From the NCBI RefSeq assembly GCF_003028855.1, contig NZ_CP028324.1, positions 1 to 64,000 of the forward strand: DNA of 64,000 bases, in the 5' to 3' direction. A program made the position numbers and the translations under genes. The stretch is from Pseudoduganella armeniaca. Lineage in GTDB: Bacteria > Pseudomonadota > Gammaproteobacteria > Burkholderiales > Burkholderiaceae_D. Under the pieces are notes generated by a model that saw nothing but the letters and a program-made list of their open reading frames with translations, had not been told where the DNA came from and made no database searches. Positions 28,870-37,343 of the stretch are shown piece after piece (the first letter of the stretch is position 1; each line of letters starts with the position of its first letter).

Positions 28870-31800
28870 TCAGATCCGGTCCAGGGCAGGCATCCACACG
28901 CGCAGCAGCGAGTACAGGCGCGACAGGTCGATCGGCTTGGCCAGGTAGTCGTTGGCGCCGGCGGCCAGGCACTGCTCCTGGTCGTCCTTCATCGCCTTGG
29001 CCGTGATGGCGATGATCGGCAGGCGTGCGAAGCGGCTGTCGGCGCGGATGCGGCGGGTCGCTTCCAGGCCGTCCATGCCCGGCATCATGACGTCCATCAG
29101 CACCAGGTCGATGTCGGCCACCGTGTCCAGTTTTTCCAGCGCCTCGAAGCCGTTGCGGCCGATCTCCACGATGGCGCCCTTCTGCTCCAGCGCGGAGGTC
29201 AGCGCGAAGATGTTGCGCACGTCGTCGTCCACCAGCAGGATGCGGCGGCCTTCGAACACGCGGTCGCGCGAGCGCACCGTTTTCAGCATCGTCTGGCGTT
29301 CGCTGGAGAGCTCCGATTCGACCTTGTGCAGGAACAGCGTGACTTCGTCCAGCAGGCGCTCCGGCGAGCGGGCCCCCTTGATGATGATCGAGCGCGAATA
29401 GCGGTGCAGGTCCGCTTCCTCGGCGCGCGTCAGGTTGCGGCCCGTGTAGACGATCACCGGCGGGAACGAGGCGATTTCCTCGTGCGACATGCGCTGCAGC
29501 AGCTCGTTGCCCTGCATGTCCGGCAGCTTCAGGTCGATGATCATGCAGTCGAAGATCGTGGTGCGCAGCAGCGCCAGTGCCTTCTCGCCCGACTCCACCG
29601 CCTCGATCTCGATGTCCTCGTCGGAGATCAGCTGCACCACGCTGTCGCGCTGGCGCGCGTCGTCTTCCACCAGCAGGATGCGCTTGATCTTCTGCGTGAA
29701 TTTCTGCTCCAGGCGCGCGAACACGTCCAGCAGCGCCTCGCGCGTGGTGGGCTTCAGCGCGAAGCCGACGGCGCCCATGTGCAGCGCCGCTTCTTCCGCG
29801 TCCGAGGCGGAGACCACGTGCACCGGGATGTGGCGCGTGCGCGGATTGTCCTTCAGCAGCTGCAGCACGGACAGGCCGGAACGGTCCGGCAGGCGGATGT
29901 CCAGCAGGATCGCGCTGGGCTGGTACTGCTCCGCCATCGCCAAGCCCTCGTCGGCGGCAAACGCCACCAGGCAGCGGTAGTTCATCTCGTGCGCCAGGTC
30001 ATACAGGATGCGCGCGAACGCCGGTTCGTCCTCGATGACCAGCACCGTGCGCTCGGGCGGCGGCGCCTTGTCGCGGTCGTCGTCGAACGCGCGCGGCACC
30101 TGCACCGGCGCCGGCGCCGATACCGGCGGTACCGGTGGCAGCGGCGCCCGTTCCGCCGGCGCGGCCTGGCGTGGTGCTGGCGCCGGTTGCGGCGTCGCCG
30201 GCGGCAGCTGCACTTCCGTCTTGTGCGGCGCCGCCCAGTGCAGCGGCAAGGTCAACGTAAATGTGCTGCCCTGGCCCTCGGCGCTGACGAGCGTGATGGA
30301 CCCGCCCAGCAAGGTGGCCAGATCGCGCGAGATCGACAGGCCCAGGCCCGTGCCGCCATATTTGCGGCTGGTGGTGCCGTCGGCCTGCTGGAACGCGCCG
30401 AACACCGTCTCGTGCTGGTCGGCGCGAATGCCGATGCCGGAGTCCTCGACGGCGAAGCTGACCTGGCCGTTCGGGCCCGGCGCCACGCGCAGCGCGATGC
30501 GGCCCTGGTCGGTGAACTTGACGGCGTTCGACAGCAGGTTCTTCAGGATCTGTTCCAGGCGCTGGCAATCCGTGTAGACCGTCTCCGGCAAGCCAGGCGC
30601 CATCTCGACGACAAACTGCAACCCCTTCTGCTGGGCCAGCGGCTCGAACGTACGCTGCATGCCCTGCACCACTTGTTGCAGGCGCAGCTCCTCGGGGTTC
30701 AGTTCCAGCTTGCCGGCCTCGACCTTGGAGATGTCGAGGATGTCGTTGATCAGGTTCAGCAGGTCGTTGCCGGCCGAGTAGATCGTCTGGGCGAAGCGCA
30801 CCTGCTCCTCGTTCAGGTTGCCCTGCGGGTTGTCGGACAGCAGCTTGGCCAGGATCAGCGAGCTGTTCAGCGGGGTGCGCAGTTCGTGCGACATGTTCGC
30901 CAGGAATTGCGATTTATACTGGCTGGCGCGCTCCAGGTCGCGCGCGCGCTCTTCCAGCTGCTGCTGCACGTCGTTCAGCGCATTGTTGCGCTGGTCCAGC
31001 ACCACGGCCTGTTCGGCCAGCTGTTCGTTGGTCTGCTCCAGCTCGGCCTTCTGGTTTTCCAGCGTGGCCTGGGATTCTTCCAGCACGCGCGACTGTTCTT
31101 CCAGTTCCTCGTTGGCGGTGCGCAGCTCTTCCTGCTGCACCTGCAACTCCTCGTTCAGTTGCTGGGTTTCCTGCAGCACTTCCTGGAGGCGCTGGCGCGA
31201 CAGCGTCGATTCGATTGCCGTGCCGATATTGCTGGCCACCAGCTTCAGGAAGTCGATCTCGCGCTCGCCCACCGGACGCAGGAAGCCCAGCTCGACCACG
31301 CCGTTGACCTCGCCGTCGCTTTCGACCGGCGCCACCAGGATCTGGTTGGGCGAACCGCTGCCCAGGGCCGAGCTCAGCTTCAGGTAGTAGTTGGGCAGGT
31401 TTTCCAGGTGGACGATGCGGCGGTCCTCGGCCGCCTGGCCGACGATGCCCTCGCCCGGCGCGATGTCCTTGGCGTAGTCCTCGTCGTGGTTGGCGAAACC
31501 GTAGCCGGCGGTGCGGTGCAAGGTGCCGTCCGGGCCGCGCACGTAGATCGCGCCGACCGCCACGTCCAGGTAGCGCGCCAGGAAGCTCAGCAGCGCCGCC
31601 GACATCGCCGGCAGCGAACGCTGGCCGATGCCCTGCTCAGCCAGCTTGCTCTGGCCGGAGCGCAGCCAGGCCTGGCGTTCGACGCGCTCGGCCTGCACGC
31701 GCTGCTCTTCCAGCGCCTTGCCGTAGACGTCGGACAGGCGGGTCAGCTCGCGCCGGCCCCAGTAGGCCAGGAAGCCGCTGATGATCAGGCTGATGGTGAG

Positions 31801-32370
31801 ATAGCCCGTCACCGTGGTGTAGGTGACGGTCTTGGCATTGTCGGCCCGCTCGGTGCGCATGCGGTCCTCTTCCAGCACGAAGGCCTGGAACTGGTTGCGC
31901 AACTCGTCGAATTCCACCTTGGCCCGCTGCGACTTGATAATGCCCAGGTAGTCGCCGCCGGTGGTGCGGGCGCGGATCAGGTCCTGCGCCACCTTGTCCC
32001 ATTGCAATTGCTGGGCGCGGATATTGCGCAGCCGGTCCAGCTGGCGGGGGTTATCCTTGACCAGCTCGCCCAAGGTATTCAGCGCCGTCTCGATCTTCGG
32101 CTTGGCCAGGCGATACGGGGCCAGGAACGGCTCTTCGCCCGTCAGCAGGTAGCCGCGCACGCCCGTTTCCATGTCCACGGCCAGCTTGCGCAGCTCCTGG
32201 GCATTGCCGATGATCCGCTCCGACTGTTCCACCAGCGTCAATGCATTGAGCAGATAGGCCAGGATCGCCACGAACACGGCGGCGCTGACGACGCCTGCTG
32301 CCAGCGGCAACGTAATGTTGCGGTAGAGAATACGGCGAAAAGACTGGTCGTCGGTACGGGATCCGGGCAT
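28870..32370 (-). CDS. CHASE3-GAF hybrid histidine kinase with three receivers
   Basis: This 1,166-residue membrane sensor starts at an ATG (MPGSRTDDQ) at 32370. Order: first membrane helix (about 24-46), a CHASE3 sensor (about 48-185), second helix (about 187-208), a GAF domain (about 250-380), a long Gln/Glu-rich coiled coil (about 385-480), HisKA with MSHELRTPLN (His about 496), HATPase with LSNAVKFTDQG (about 612) and GTGLGLSISRDLA, an Ala/Pro linker (about 725-770), then three receivers beginning near 777, 898 and 1043 with acceptor Asp in LLDIRLPDRSG, MIIDLKLPDMQG and LMDVMMPGMDG. It heads the operon with cheR, cheB and a second kinase and is probably its sensory input. Confidence 0.95.
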   Translation of the reverse strand: MPGSRTDDQSFRRILYRNITLPLAAGVVSAAVFVAILAYLLNALTLVEQSERIIGNAQELRKLAVDMETGVRGYLLTGEEPFLAPYRLAKPKIETALNTLGELVKDNPRQLDRLRNIRAQQLQWDKVAQDLIRARTTGGDYLGIIKSQRAKVEFDELRNQFQAFVLEEDRMRTERADNAKTVTYTTVTGYLTISLIISGFLAYWGRRELTRLSDVYGKALEEQRVQAERVERQAWLRSGQSKLAEQGIGQRSLPAMSAALLSFLARYLDVAVGAIYVRGPDGTLHRTAGYGFANHDEDYAKDIAPGEGIVGQAAEDRRIVHLENLPNYYLKLSSALGSGSPNQILVAPVESDGEVNGVVELGFLRPVGEREIDFLKLVASNIGTAIESTLSRQRLQEVLQETQQLNEELQVQQEELRTANEELEEQSRVLEESQATLENQKAELEQTNEQLAEQAVVLDQRNNALNDVQQQLEERARDLERASQYKSQFLANMSHELRTPLNSSLILAKLLSDNPQGNLNEEQVRFAQTIYSAGNDLLNLINDILDISKVEAGKLELNPEELRLQQVVQGMQRTFEPLAQQKGLQFVVEMAPGLPETVYTDCQRLEQILKNLLSNAVKFTDQGRIALRVAPGPNGQVSFAVEDSGIGIRADQHETVFGAFQQADGTTSRKYGGTGLGLSISRDLATLLGGSITLVSAEGQGSTFTLTLPLHWAAPHKTEVQLPPATPQPAPAPRQAAPAERAPLPPVPPVSAPAPVQVPRAFDDDRDKAPPPERTVLVIEDEPAFARILYDLAHEMNYRCLVAFAADEGLAMAEQYQPSAILLDIRLPDRSGLSVLQLLKDNPRTRHIPVHVVSASDAEEAALHMGAVGFALKPTTREALLDVFARLEQKFTQKIKRILLVEDDARQRDSVVQLISDEDIEIEAVESGEKALALLRTTIFDCMIIDLKLPDMQGNELLQRMSHEEIASFPPVIVYTGRNLTRAEEADLHRYSRSIIIKGARSPERLLDEVTLFLHKVESELSSERQTMLKTVRSRDRVFEGRRILLVDDDVRNIFALTSALEQKGAIVEIGRNGFEALEKLDTVADIDLVLMDVMMPGMDGLEATRRIRADSRFARLPIIAITAKAMKDDQEQCLAAGANDYLAKPIDLSRLYSLLRVWMPALDRI

Positions 32371-32490
32371 GTTATCGATTGGACAAGCAAAGGGAAACTG
32401 CAAGTTTATCCGAAATGCAATGGCAGCCGCGTCTATCGTGCGCAGCCGCTATAATCGGCGGCAACACCATCTCCGCCTCTTCGCCCATCC

Positions 32491-32895
32491 ATGCGTACGT
32501 TCATTACTGCCCTCGCGGTGCCGCTGCTGGCCGGCTGCTACAACGATTCCGCCACCTATTATGTGGACAGCACGCAGGACCACCGCCTCACCGTGCGGCG
32601 GCAGCAGGATTATTTCTGGAGCGAGGAAGGCCGCTTCACGCTGATGGCGGCACGCATGCCGGCCTGCCAGCGCGCGATTCCGCTGGGCGAGCTGCCGCTG
32701 GAAGACACGAAGCTGGAACTGTTCAGCGAGGGGAACGACCGCTGGAGCCTGCGCGCGGGCAAGCAGGTGTGGCACGTCGACACGCAGCAGTGCGCGCTGG
32801 TCGAGGATGGCGCCGCCGCGGCCGGGCAGAAGCTGGGCGATTTCCTGGCCGAGATCGACCAGTTCACGTTTGTCGAAGCGGCCGAGGGCAAGTAA
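32491..32895 (+). CDS. Hypothetical lipoprotein
   Basis: I do not recognise the family. The 134-residue product has a short signal peptide with a good lipobox (MRTFITALAVPLLAGC), predicting lipidation at Cys16. The mature part is acidic and contains only two further cysteines (MPACQRA and TQQCALVE), which could form a disulfide. No sorting Asp follows the lipid cysteine (it is C-Y-N), so the outer membrane is its likely site. It is a single gene, divergent from the hybrid kinase. Confidence 0.75.
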   Translation: MRTFITALAVPLLAGCYNDSATYYVDSTQDHRLTVRRQQDYFWSEEGRFTLMAARMPACQRAIPLGELPLEDTKLELFSEGNDRWSLRAGKQVWHVDTQQCALVEDGAAAAGQKLGDFLAEIDQFTFVEAAEGK

Positions 32896-32897
32896 TC

Positions 32898-32955
32898 AAC
32901 CGGGGTCAGGTCTGTCATTCGGACAAATGTCCGAATGACAGACCTGACCCCGGTT
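32898..32955. repeat. Long perfect hairpin, copy 2 of a repeat family
   Basis: Arms of 28 bp (32898-32925 and 32928-32955) pair perfectly around AA; the left arm includes ACCGGGGTCAGGTCTGTCA. It lies between the convergent lipoprotein and folE genes, 3 bp after one stop and 7 bp from the other. This copy shares the overall plan but has GGGGTCAGG in place of the GACAGGCACC core. Confidence 0.9.
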
Positions 32956-32961
32956 TGCTGT

Positions 32962-33525
32962 TCAGTCGCGTGCCAGCGACAGGAACTCGGTACGCAAGCC
33001 CAGGTTGGACTGCAGTTCGCCCAGCATCGACGACGTGATCGTCTCTTCGCCCGGCGTGCGGATGCCGCGGCTTTCCATGCACATGTGGCGGCACTTGATG
33101 ACGACGCCGACCGCCTTCGGTTCCAGCACTTCCATCAGCGTATTGGCGATCTGCACCGTCAGGCGCTCCTGCACTTGCAGGCGCTTGGCAAAGCAGTCGA
33201 CCAGGCGTGTCAGCTTGGACAGGCCGACGATCTTGCCGTTCGGCAGGTAGCCGACGGTCGCCATGCCGAAGAACGGCGCCAGGTGGTGCTCGCAGTGGCT
33301 GTAGACGGGGATGTTGCGCACGACGATCAGCTCGTTGTACGCCTCGGCGCCGTCCTCGAATGCCTTCAGCAGTTCGACCGGGTCCTGGTCGTAGCCGGAG
33401 GTCCAGTGTTTCCACGCCTTGGCCACGCGGTGCGGCGTTTCCGCCAGGCCCGGGCGATCGGGGTCCTCGCCCAGCGTGGACAGCAGGCGACGCCAGTCGT
33501 TTTCGGAGAAAGCTTCTTTAGACAT
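32962..33525 (-). CDS. folE: GTP cyclohydrolase I
   Basis: FolE converts GTP to 7,8-dihydroneopterin triphosphate, the first step of tetrahydrofolate synthesis. The 187-residue protein has the zinc and active-site signature: SHCEHHLAPF (about 76-85), KLTRLVDCFAKRLQVQERL (about 103-121) and the second zinc region KCRHMCMESRG (about 144-154), ending FLSLARD. Both zinc cysteines are present, so it is the zinc-dependent type IA enzyme. It stands alone between a repeat hairpin and nudC. Confidence 0.97.
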   Translation of the reverse strand: MSKEAFSENDWRRLLSTLGEDPDRPGLAETPHRVAKAWKHWTSGYDQDPVELLKAFEDGAEAYNELIVVRNIPVYSHCEHHLAPFFGMATVGYLPNGKIVGLSKLTRLVDCFAKRLQVQERLTVQIANTLMEVLEPKAVGVVIKCRHMCMESRGIRTPGEETITSSMLGELQSNLGLRTEFLSLARD

Positions 33526-33589
33526 AATTGAGACTGCCGAATTGAAAGAGTATCCGCCAGTATACCCAAGAAGCGCCAGCTGCGCCGGC

Positions 33590-34423
33590 TCAGCCCCGCC
33601 CTGGGCGGTTCGCCGCGATCAGGGCGCTGGCGATCGAGATGGTATGGGGCGTATCCGGCCAGGCGTCGCTTGGTCCGAACCAGCGTGCCTCCTCGATCTC
33701 GGCCGGGTCGACGCGGATGGTGCCGTCCAGGTACTCGGCCGTGAACGCCACCATCAGCGAGTTCGGGAACGGCCAGGACTGGCTGCTGAAGTACTGCAGC
33801 TTGTGCACCCGCAGCCCCACTTCCTCGTACACCTCGCGGTGCACCGCTTCCTCGATCGACTCGCCCGCTTCCACGAAGCCGGCCAGCGCCGTGAACAGGC
33901 CCGGCGGCGAACGCGTGTGCTTGGCCAGCAGCACCCGGTCGCCGTCGCGGATCAGCACCATCATGGCGGGACAGATCTGCGGATAGGCCGTGTGGCCGCA
34001 GGCCTCGCACTTGTACGCCCGCTCGCCGCTGGCGCGCTGCATCGGCGTGGCGCAGGCGCCGCAAAAGCGATGGGTGCGCGCCCAGTCGGCGATCTGGCTG
34101 GCGCGCCCGGCCAGGCCGATGAAGCCGTGGTCCGCGCTGCCGAACAGGGTGCGCAGACCATGCCAGCCGTGCGTGTCGTCCGGCAGCGCTTCGCTGTCGG
34201 CCCACACCGCTTGGACGTAGCGGCCCTGCCAGATGCCGACCGGATGCAGCCGCTCGGCGGGGATGCCCAGGCTGGCGAGATCGGTCGGCAGCGCCGCTTC
34301 GCTGGCGACACTGTCGAAGCTGCGCAACAGCAGCTTCCCCTTGTGGAACACGAACGTCAGCGGTGTCCCGGCGTACGGGACAGGGTCGATCAGCGGGGTG
34401 AAGCCGGCGGGTGTGTGCAGCAT
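33590..34423 (-). CDS. nudC: NAD+/NADH pyrophosphatase NudC
   Basis: NudC hydrolyses NAD(H) to NMN(H) and AMP and removes NAD caps from RNA. The 277-residue protein has an N-terminal domain, a zinc ribbon (CGACATPM about 118 and CEACGH about 137), the Nudix box GFVEAGESIEEAVHREVYEEVG (positions about 184-205, shown here only by its ends: GFVEAG and REVYEEVG) and the NudC-specific SQSWPFPNS (about 215). The ATG at 34423 is used; upstream readings enter the divergent promoter region. Confidence 0.95.
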   Translation of the reverse strand: MLHTPAGFTPLIDPVPYAGTPLTFVFHKGKLLLRSFDSVASEAALPTDLASLGIPAERLHPVGIWQGRYVQAVWADSEALPDDTHGWHGLRTLFGSADHGFIGLAGRASQIADWARTHRFCGACATPMQRASGERAYKCEACGHTAYPQICPAMMVLIRDGDRVLLAKHTRSPPGLFTALAGFVEAGESIEEAVHREVYEEVGLRVHKLQYFSSQSWPFPNSLMVAFTAEYLDGTIRVDPAEIEEARWFGPSDAWPDTPHTISIASALIAANRPGRG

Positions 34424-34627
34424 GGCGATTCCAGCGGATAAGGAAGGGCTATAAGGAAGGGCTATCTTACCGGTTTCGCCGCCCGGTTGCCGGAGGGCAG
34501 GCACGTGCGCTTCGTGTGTCAGCTTCCCGACTGGAAGGTTATAGTGTTTCTTTTGACCGGGACGGCGCTCCGTGGTTTAGAATCGTTGCCGCCCGGAACC
34601 ATCGGCGACACGGACTACGACAGGACA

Positions 34628-37327
34628 ATGACCAACACATCCATCTCCCATGCCGACGCGGCCGCGATCCTGCAGGACGCCCTTGCCCGCAACGCCCTCG
34701 AACCCGCGGCCCAGGCCGCCGCCGCGCTGGCGGCCGATGGCAAGCTCCCCATCATCGAACTGTTTACCGTCACCCAGATGCTGACCGAGGCGGGCTACCC
34801 GCACCGCTCCGTGCAGCTGTTCCAGAGCTGGCTCGACAACACCGCGTCGCCGGTCGCATATGCCGTCTACTTCAACCTGGGCGTCACGCTCGCCAACATG
34901 AAGGACGACCTGGGTGCGGAGCGCTGCTACCTGCACGCGCTGGCCCAGAACCCCCGCTTCATCGAAGCGAACATGAACATGGCCACGCTGCTGGAACGCA
35001 AGGGCGAGGTCGAGGACGCCCTGGCGCTGTGGCGCAAGATCACGGTTCTCGCCGACCCGTCCGTGCCGGCCGACCGCGGTTTCCACATCCAGGCGCTGAA
35101 CAACCTGGGCCGCGTCCTGGAGCTGAACAAGCGCTTCCCGGAGGCCGAGGAGATCCTGAAGCAAAGCCTGCTGCTCGACCCGGACCAGCCGAAGGTGCTG
35201 ACGCACGTGATCCACCTGCGCCAGAAGCAGTGCAGCTGGCCCGTGTACGCGCCGCTGCCCGGCATCACGCACGAGCAGCAGGTGGCGGCCACGTCCGCGC
35301 TGGCGATGCTCAGCGCCTCGGACGATCCGCAGACCCAGCTCGACGCCGCGCGCCGCTTCGTGGCGGACAAGGTGATGCCGGCCGTGGAGCAGGCCATGGC
35401 GCCGGCCGACGGCTACCACCATCACCGCGTGCGCATCGGCTACCTGTCCTCCGACCTGTGCTCGCACGCGGTGGCGATCCTGACCGCGGAATTGTACGAG
35501 CTGCACGACCGCGAACAGTTCGAGGTCTATGCGTTTTCCTGGACGCGCGAGGACGGCACGCCGCTGCGCGCCCGCGTGGTGCGCGCGATGGACCACTACA
35601 TCCGCATCGACGGCATGACGGACGAGGAAGCGGCGCGCTGCATCCGCGCCCACGAGATCGACATCCTGATCGACCTGCACGGCCTGACCCTGGGCACGCG
35701 GCCGGACATCCTGTCCTACCGCCCCGCGCCCGTGCAGATCACGTACCTGGGCTTCCCCGGCCCGACCGCCCTGCCCTGCATCGACTACGTGCTGGCCGAC
35801 CGCTTCGTGCTGCCGCCCGAGCTGGCGCCCTACTTCACGGAACAGCCGCTGTACGTGCCCGAGTGCTTCCAGATCAACGACCGCCAGCGCGAGATCGCGC
35901 CGACGCCCCAGCGCAGCGACGTGGGTCTGCCGGACAATGTCTTCGTGTTCTGCTCCTTCAACAACAACTTCAAGATCACCGAGGACGTGTTCGCGCGCTG
36001 GATGAACATCCTGCGCCGGGTGCCGGACAGCGTGCTGTGGCTGGTCTCGGACCACCAGACCGTGCGCGACAACCTGTGCGCCGCCGCCAGCGCCGCGGGT
36101 GTCGATCCGAACCGGCTGTATTTCGCCGAGCGCGCATCGCCGGCCAACTACCTGGCGCGCTACCAGCTGGCCGACCTGTTCCTCGACACGCTGCCGTTCA
36201 ACGCCGGCACCACCGCCAGCGATGCGCTATGGGCCGGCCTGCCGCTCCTGACCTGCACGGGCCAGACGTTCTGCGCGCGCATGGCCGGCAGCCTGTTGCA
36301 CGCCGTGGGCCTGCCGGAATTGATCACGCATTCGCTGCAGGAATACGAAGACCTGGCAGTGACCTTGGCCGGCCAGCCAGACCGCATCGCCGCCTTCAAG
36401 CAGCACTTGCAGGAGCAGCGCGCCACCTGCATCCTGTTCGACAGTCCGCGTTTCGTGCGCCACATGGAAGCAGCGCTGCGCTCGGTGGTGAAAACCCCGG
36501 CCGCGCCGCTGCATCTCCCCTCCACCGACCCGAAGGACATCATCATGCAACTTCCGCAACATACGCCGATCGACGACCCGCGCCGGGTCATCAACTTCAT
36601 GGTACAGACCGTGTGGGGGCTGTCCGATCCCGCGCGTTTCTACAAGCTGATGGAGGAAGCGCGCGCGCTGTGCGTGCCGGGCACCTACCTGGGCGATAAC
36701 CTGTTCACCTGGGGCAAGAGCAATTCGCCGTTCGAGGACAAGGTGTTCGTGCAGGCGTGGGAATCGAACACGCAGAACGACGCCGACCGCGCGATCGCCT
36801 GGCGCCGCTACATCCTGGCCACGTCCGCCTACCATTGCATCCAGCTGGAAGGCGACTTCGTCGAATGCGGCGTGTACCGCGGCACGGGCATCAAGACGGT
36901 GGTGGATTACTTCGGCAAGGAGAACTTCAACAAGACCTACTGGGGCTACGACACCTTCGACTACAACCCGGTCGAGAACCACGCATTCGCCGGCCAGGAG
37001 GAAGGCCTGTACAAGGAGATCTGCGCGCGCTTCAACGGCTACGACAACGTGCGCCTGGTGCAGGGCCTGCTGCCGCAATCGCTGGAAAACAACTCGCCGG
37101 ACAAGATCGCCTTCCTGCACATCGACCTGAACAGCGCGCAGTTCGAGATCGCCGTGCTGGACGCCCTGTTCGACCGCGTGGTACCGGGCGGCATGGTGAT
37201 CCTGGACGACTACGAGTGGTCCGGCGAATACCGCAACCAGAAGATGGCCGAGGATGCCTGGTTCGATGCCCGCAAATACCGCGTGATGCCGCTGCCGACG
37301 GGCCAGGGCCTCGTCATCAAGCGCTGA
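34628..37327 (+). CDS. TPR - OGT-like glycosyltransferase fused to TylF-type methyltransferase
   Basis: This 899-residue protein joins three parts. Residues about 40-210 are TPR helices (YFNLGVTLANMKDDLGAERC is one). Residues about 265-630 resemble the bacterial O-GlcNAc transferase domain (GT41): GYLSSDLCSHAV with its conserved His, YLGFPGPTALPCIDYVLADR and DTLPFNAGTTASDALWAG. Residues about 650-899 resemble TylF/macrocin O-methyltransferases: SAM-binding FVECGVYRGTGIKT (about 742) and metal-binding VILDDYEW (about 857). GT41 enzymes glycosylate Ser/Thr on proteins, so it could add a sugar to a protein and methylate it. The ATG at 34628 has an AGGA ribosome site. It is followed 16 bp later by another transferase-like gene and faces the pse operon. 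Confidence 0.88.
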   Translation: MTNTSISHADAAAILQDALARNALEPAAQAAAALAADGKLPIIELFTVTQMLTEAGYPHRSVQLFQSWLDNTASPVAYAVYFNLGVTLANMKDDLGAERCYLHALAQNPRFIEANMNMATLLERKGEVEDALALWRKITVLADPSVPADRGFHIQALNNLGRVLELNKRFPEAEEILKQSLLLDPDQPKVLTHVIHLRQKQCSWPVYAPLPGITHEQQVAATSALAMLSASDDPQTQLDAARRFVADKVMPAVEQAMAPADGYHHHRVRIGYLSSDLCSHAVAILTAELYELHDREQFEVYAFSWTREDGTPLRARVVRAMDHYIRIDGMTDEEAARCIRAHEIDILIDLHGLTLGTRPDILSYRPAPVQITYLGFPGPTALPCIDYVLADRFVLPPELAPYFTEQPLYVPECFQINDRQREIAPTPQRSDVGLPDNVFVFCSFNNNFKITEDVFARWMNILRRVPDSVLWLVSDHQTVRDNLCAAASAAGVDPNRLYFAERASPANYLARYQLADLFLDTLPFNAGTTASDALWAGLPLLTCTGQTFCARMAGSLLHAVGLPELITHSLQEYEDLAVTLAGQPDRIAAFKQHLQEQRATCILFDSPRFVRHMEAALRSVVKTPAAPLHLPSTDPKDIIMQLPQHTPIDDPRRVINFMVQTVWGLSDPARFYKLMEEARALCVPGTYLGDNLFTWGKSNSPFEDKVFVQAWESNTQNDADRAIAWRRYILATSAYHCIQLEGDFVECGVYRGTGIKTVVDYFGKENFNKTYWGYDTFDYNPVENHAFAGQEEGLYKEICARFNGYDNVRLVQGLLPQSLENNSPDKIAFLHIDLNSAQFEIAVLDALFDRVVPGGMVILDDYEWSGEYRNQKMAEDAWFDARKYRVMPLPTGQGLVIKR

Positions 37328-37343
37328 CGGGAGGCGCGGGCCC

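Noticed and set aside
28834..32454. 1,206-codon plus-strand frame
   Set aside because: Antisense to the hybrid kinase, whose domains and motifs are complete on the minus strand. Its translation is Arg/Gln/His-rich, the usual shadow pattern.
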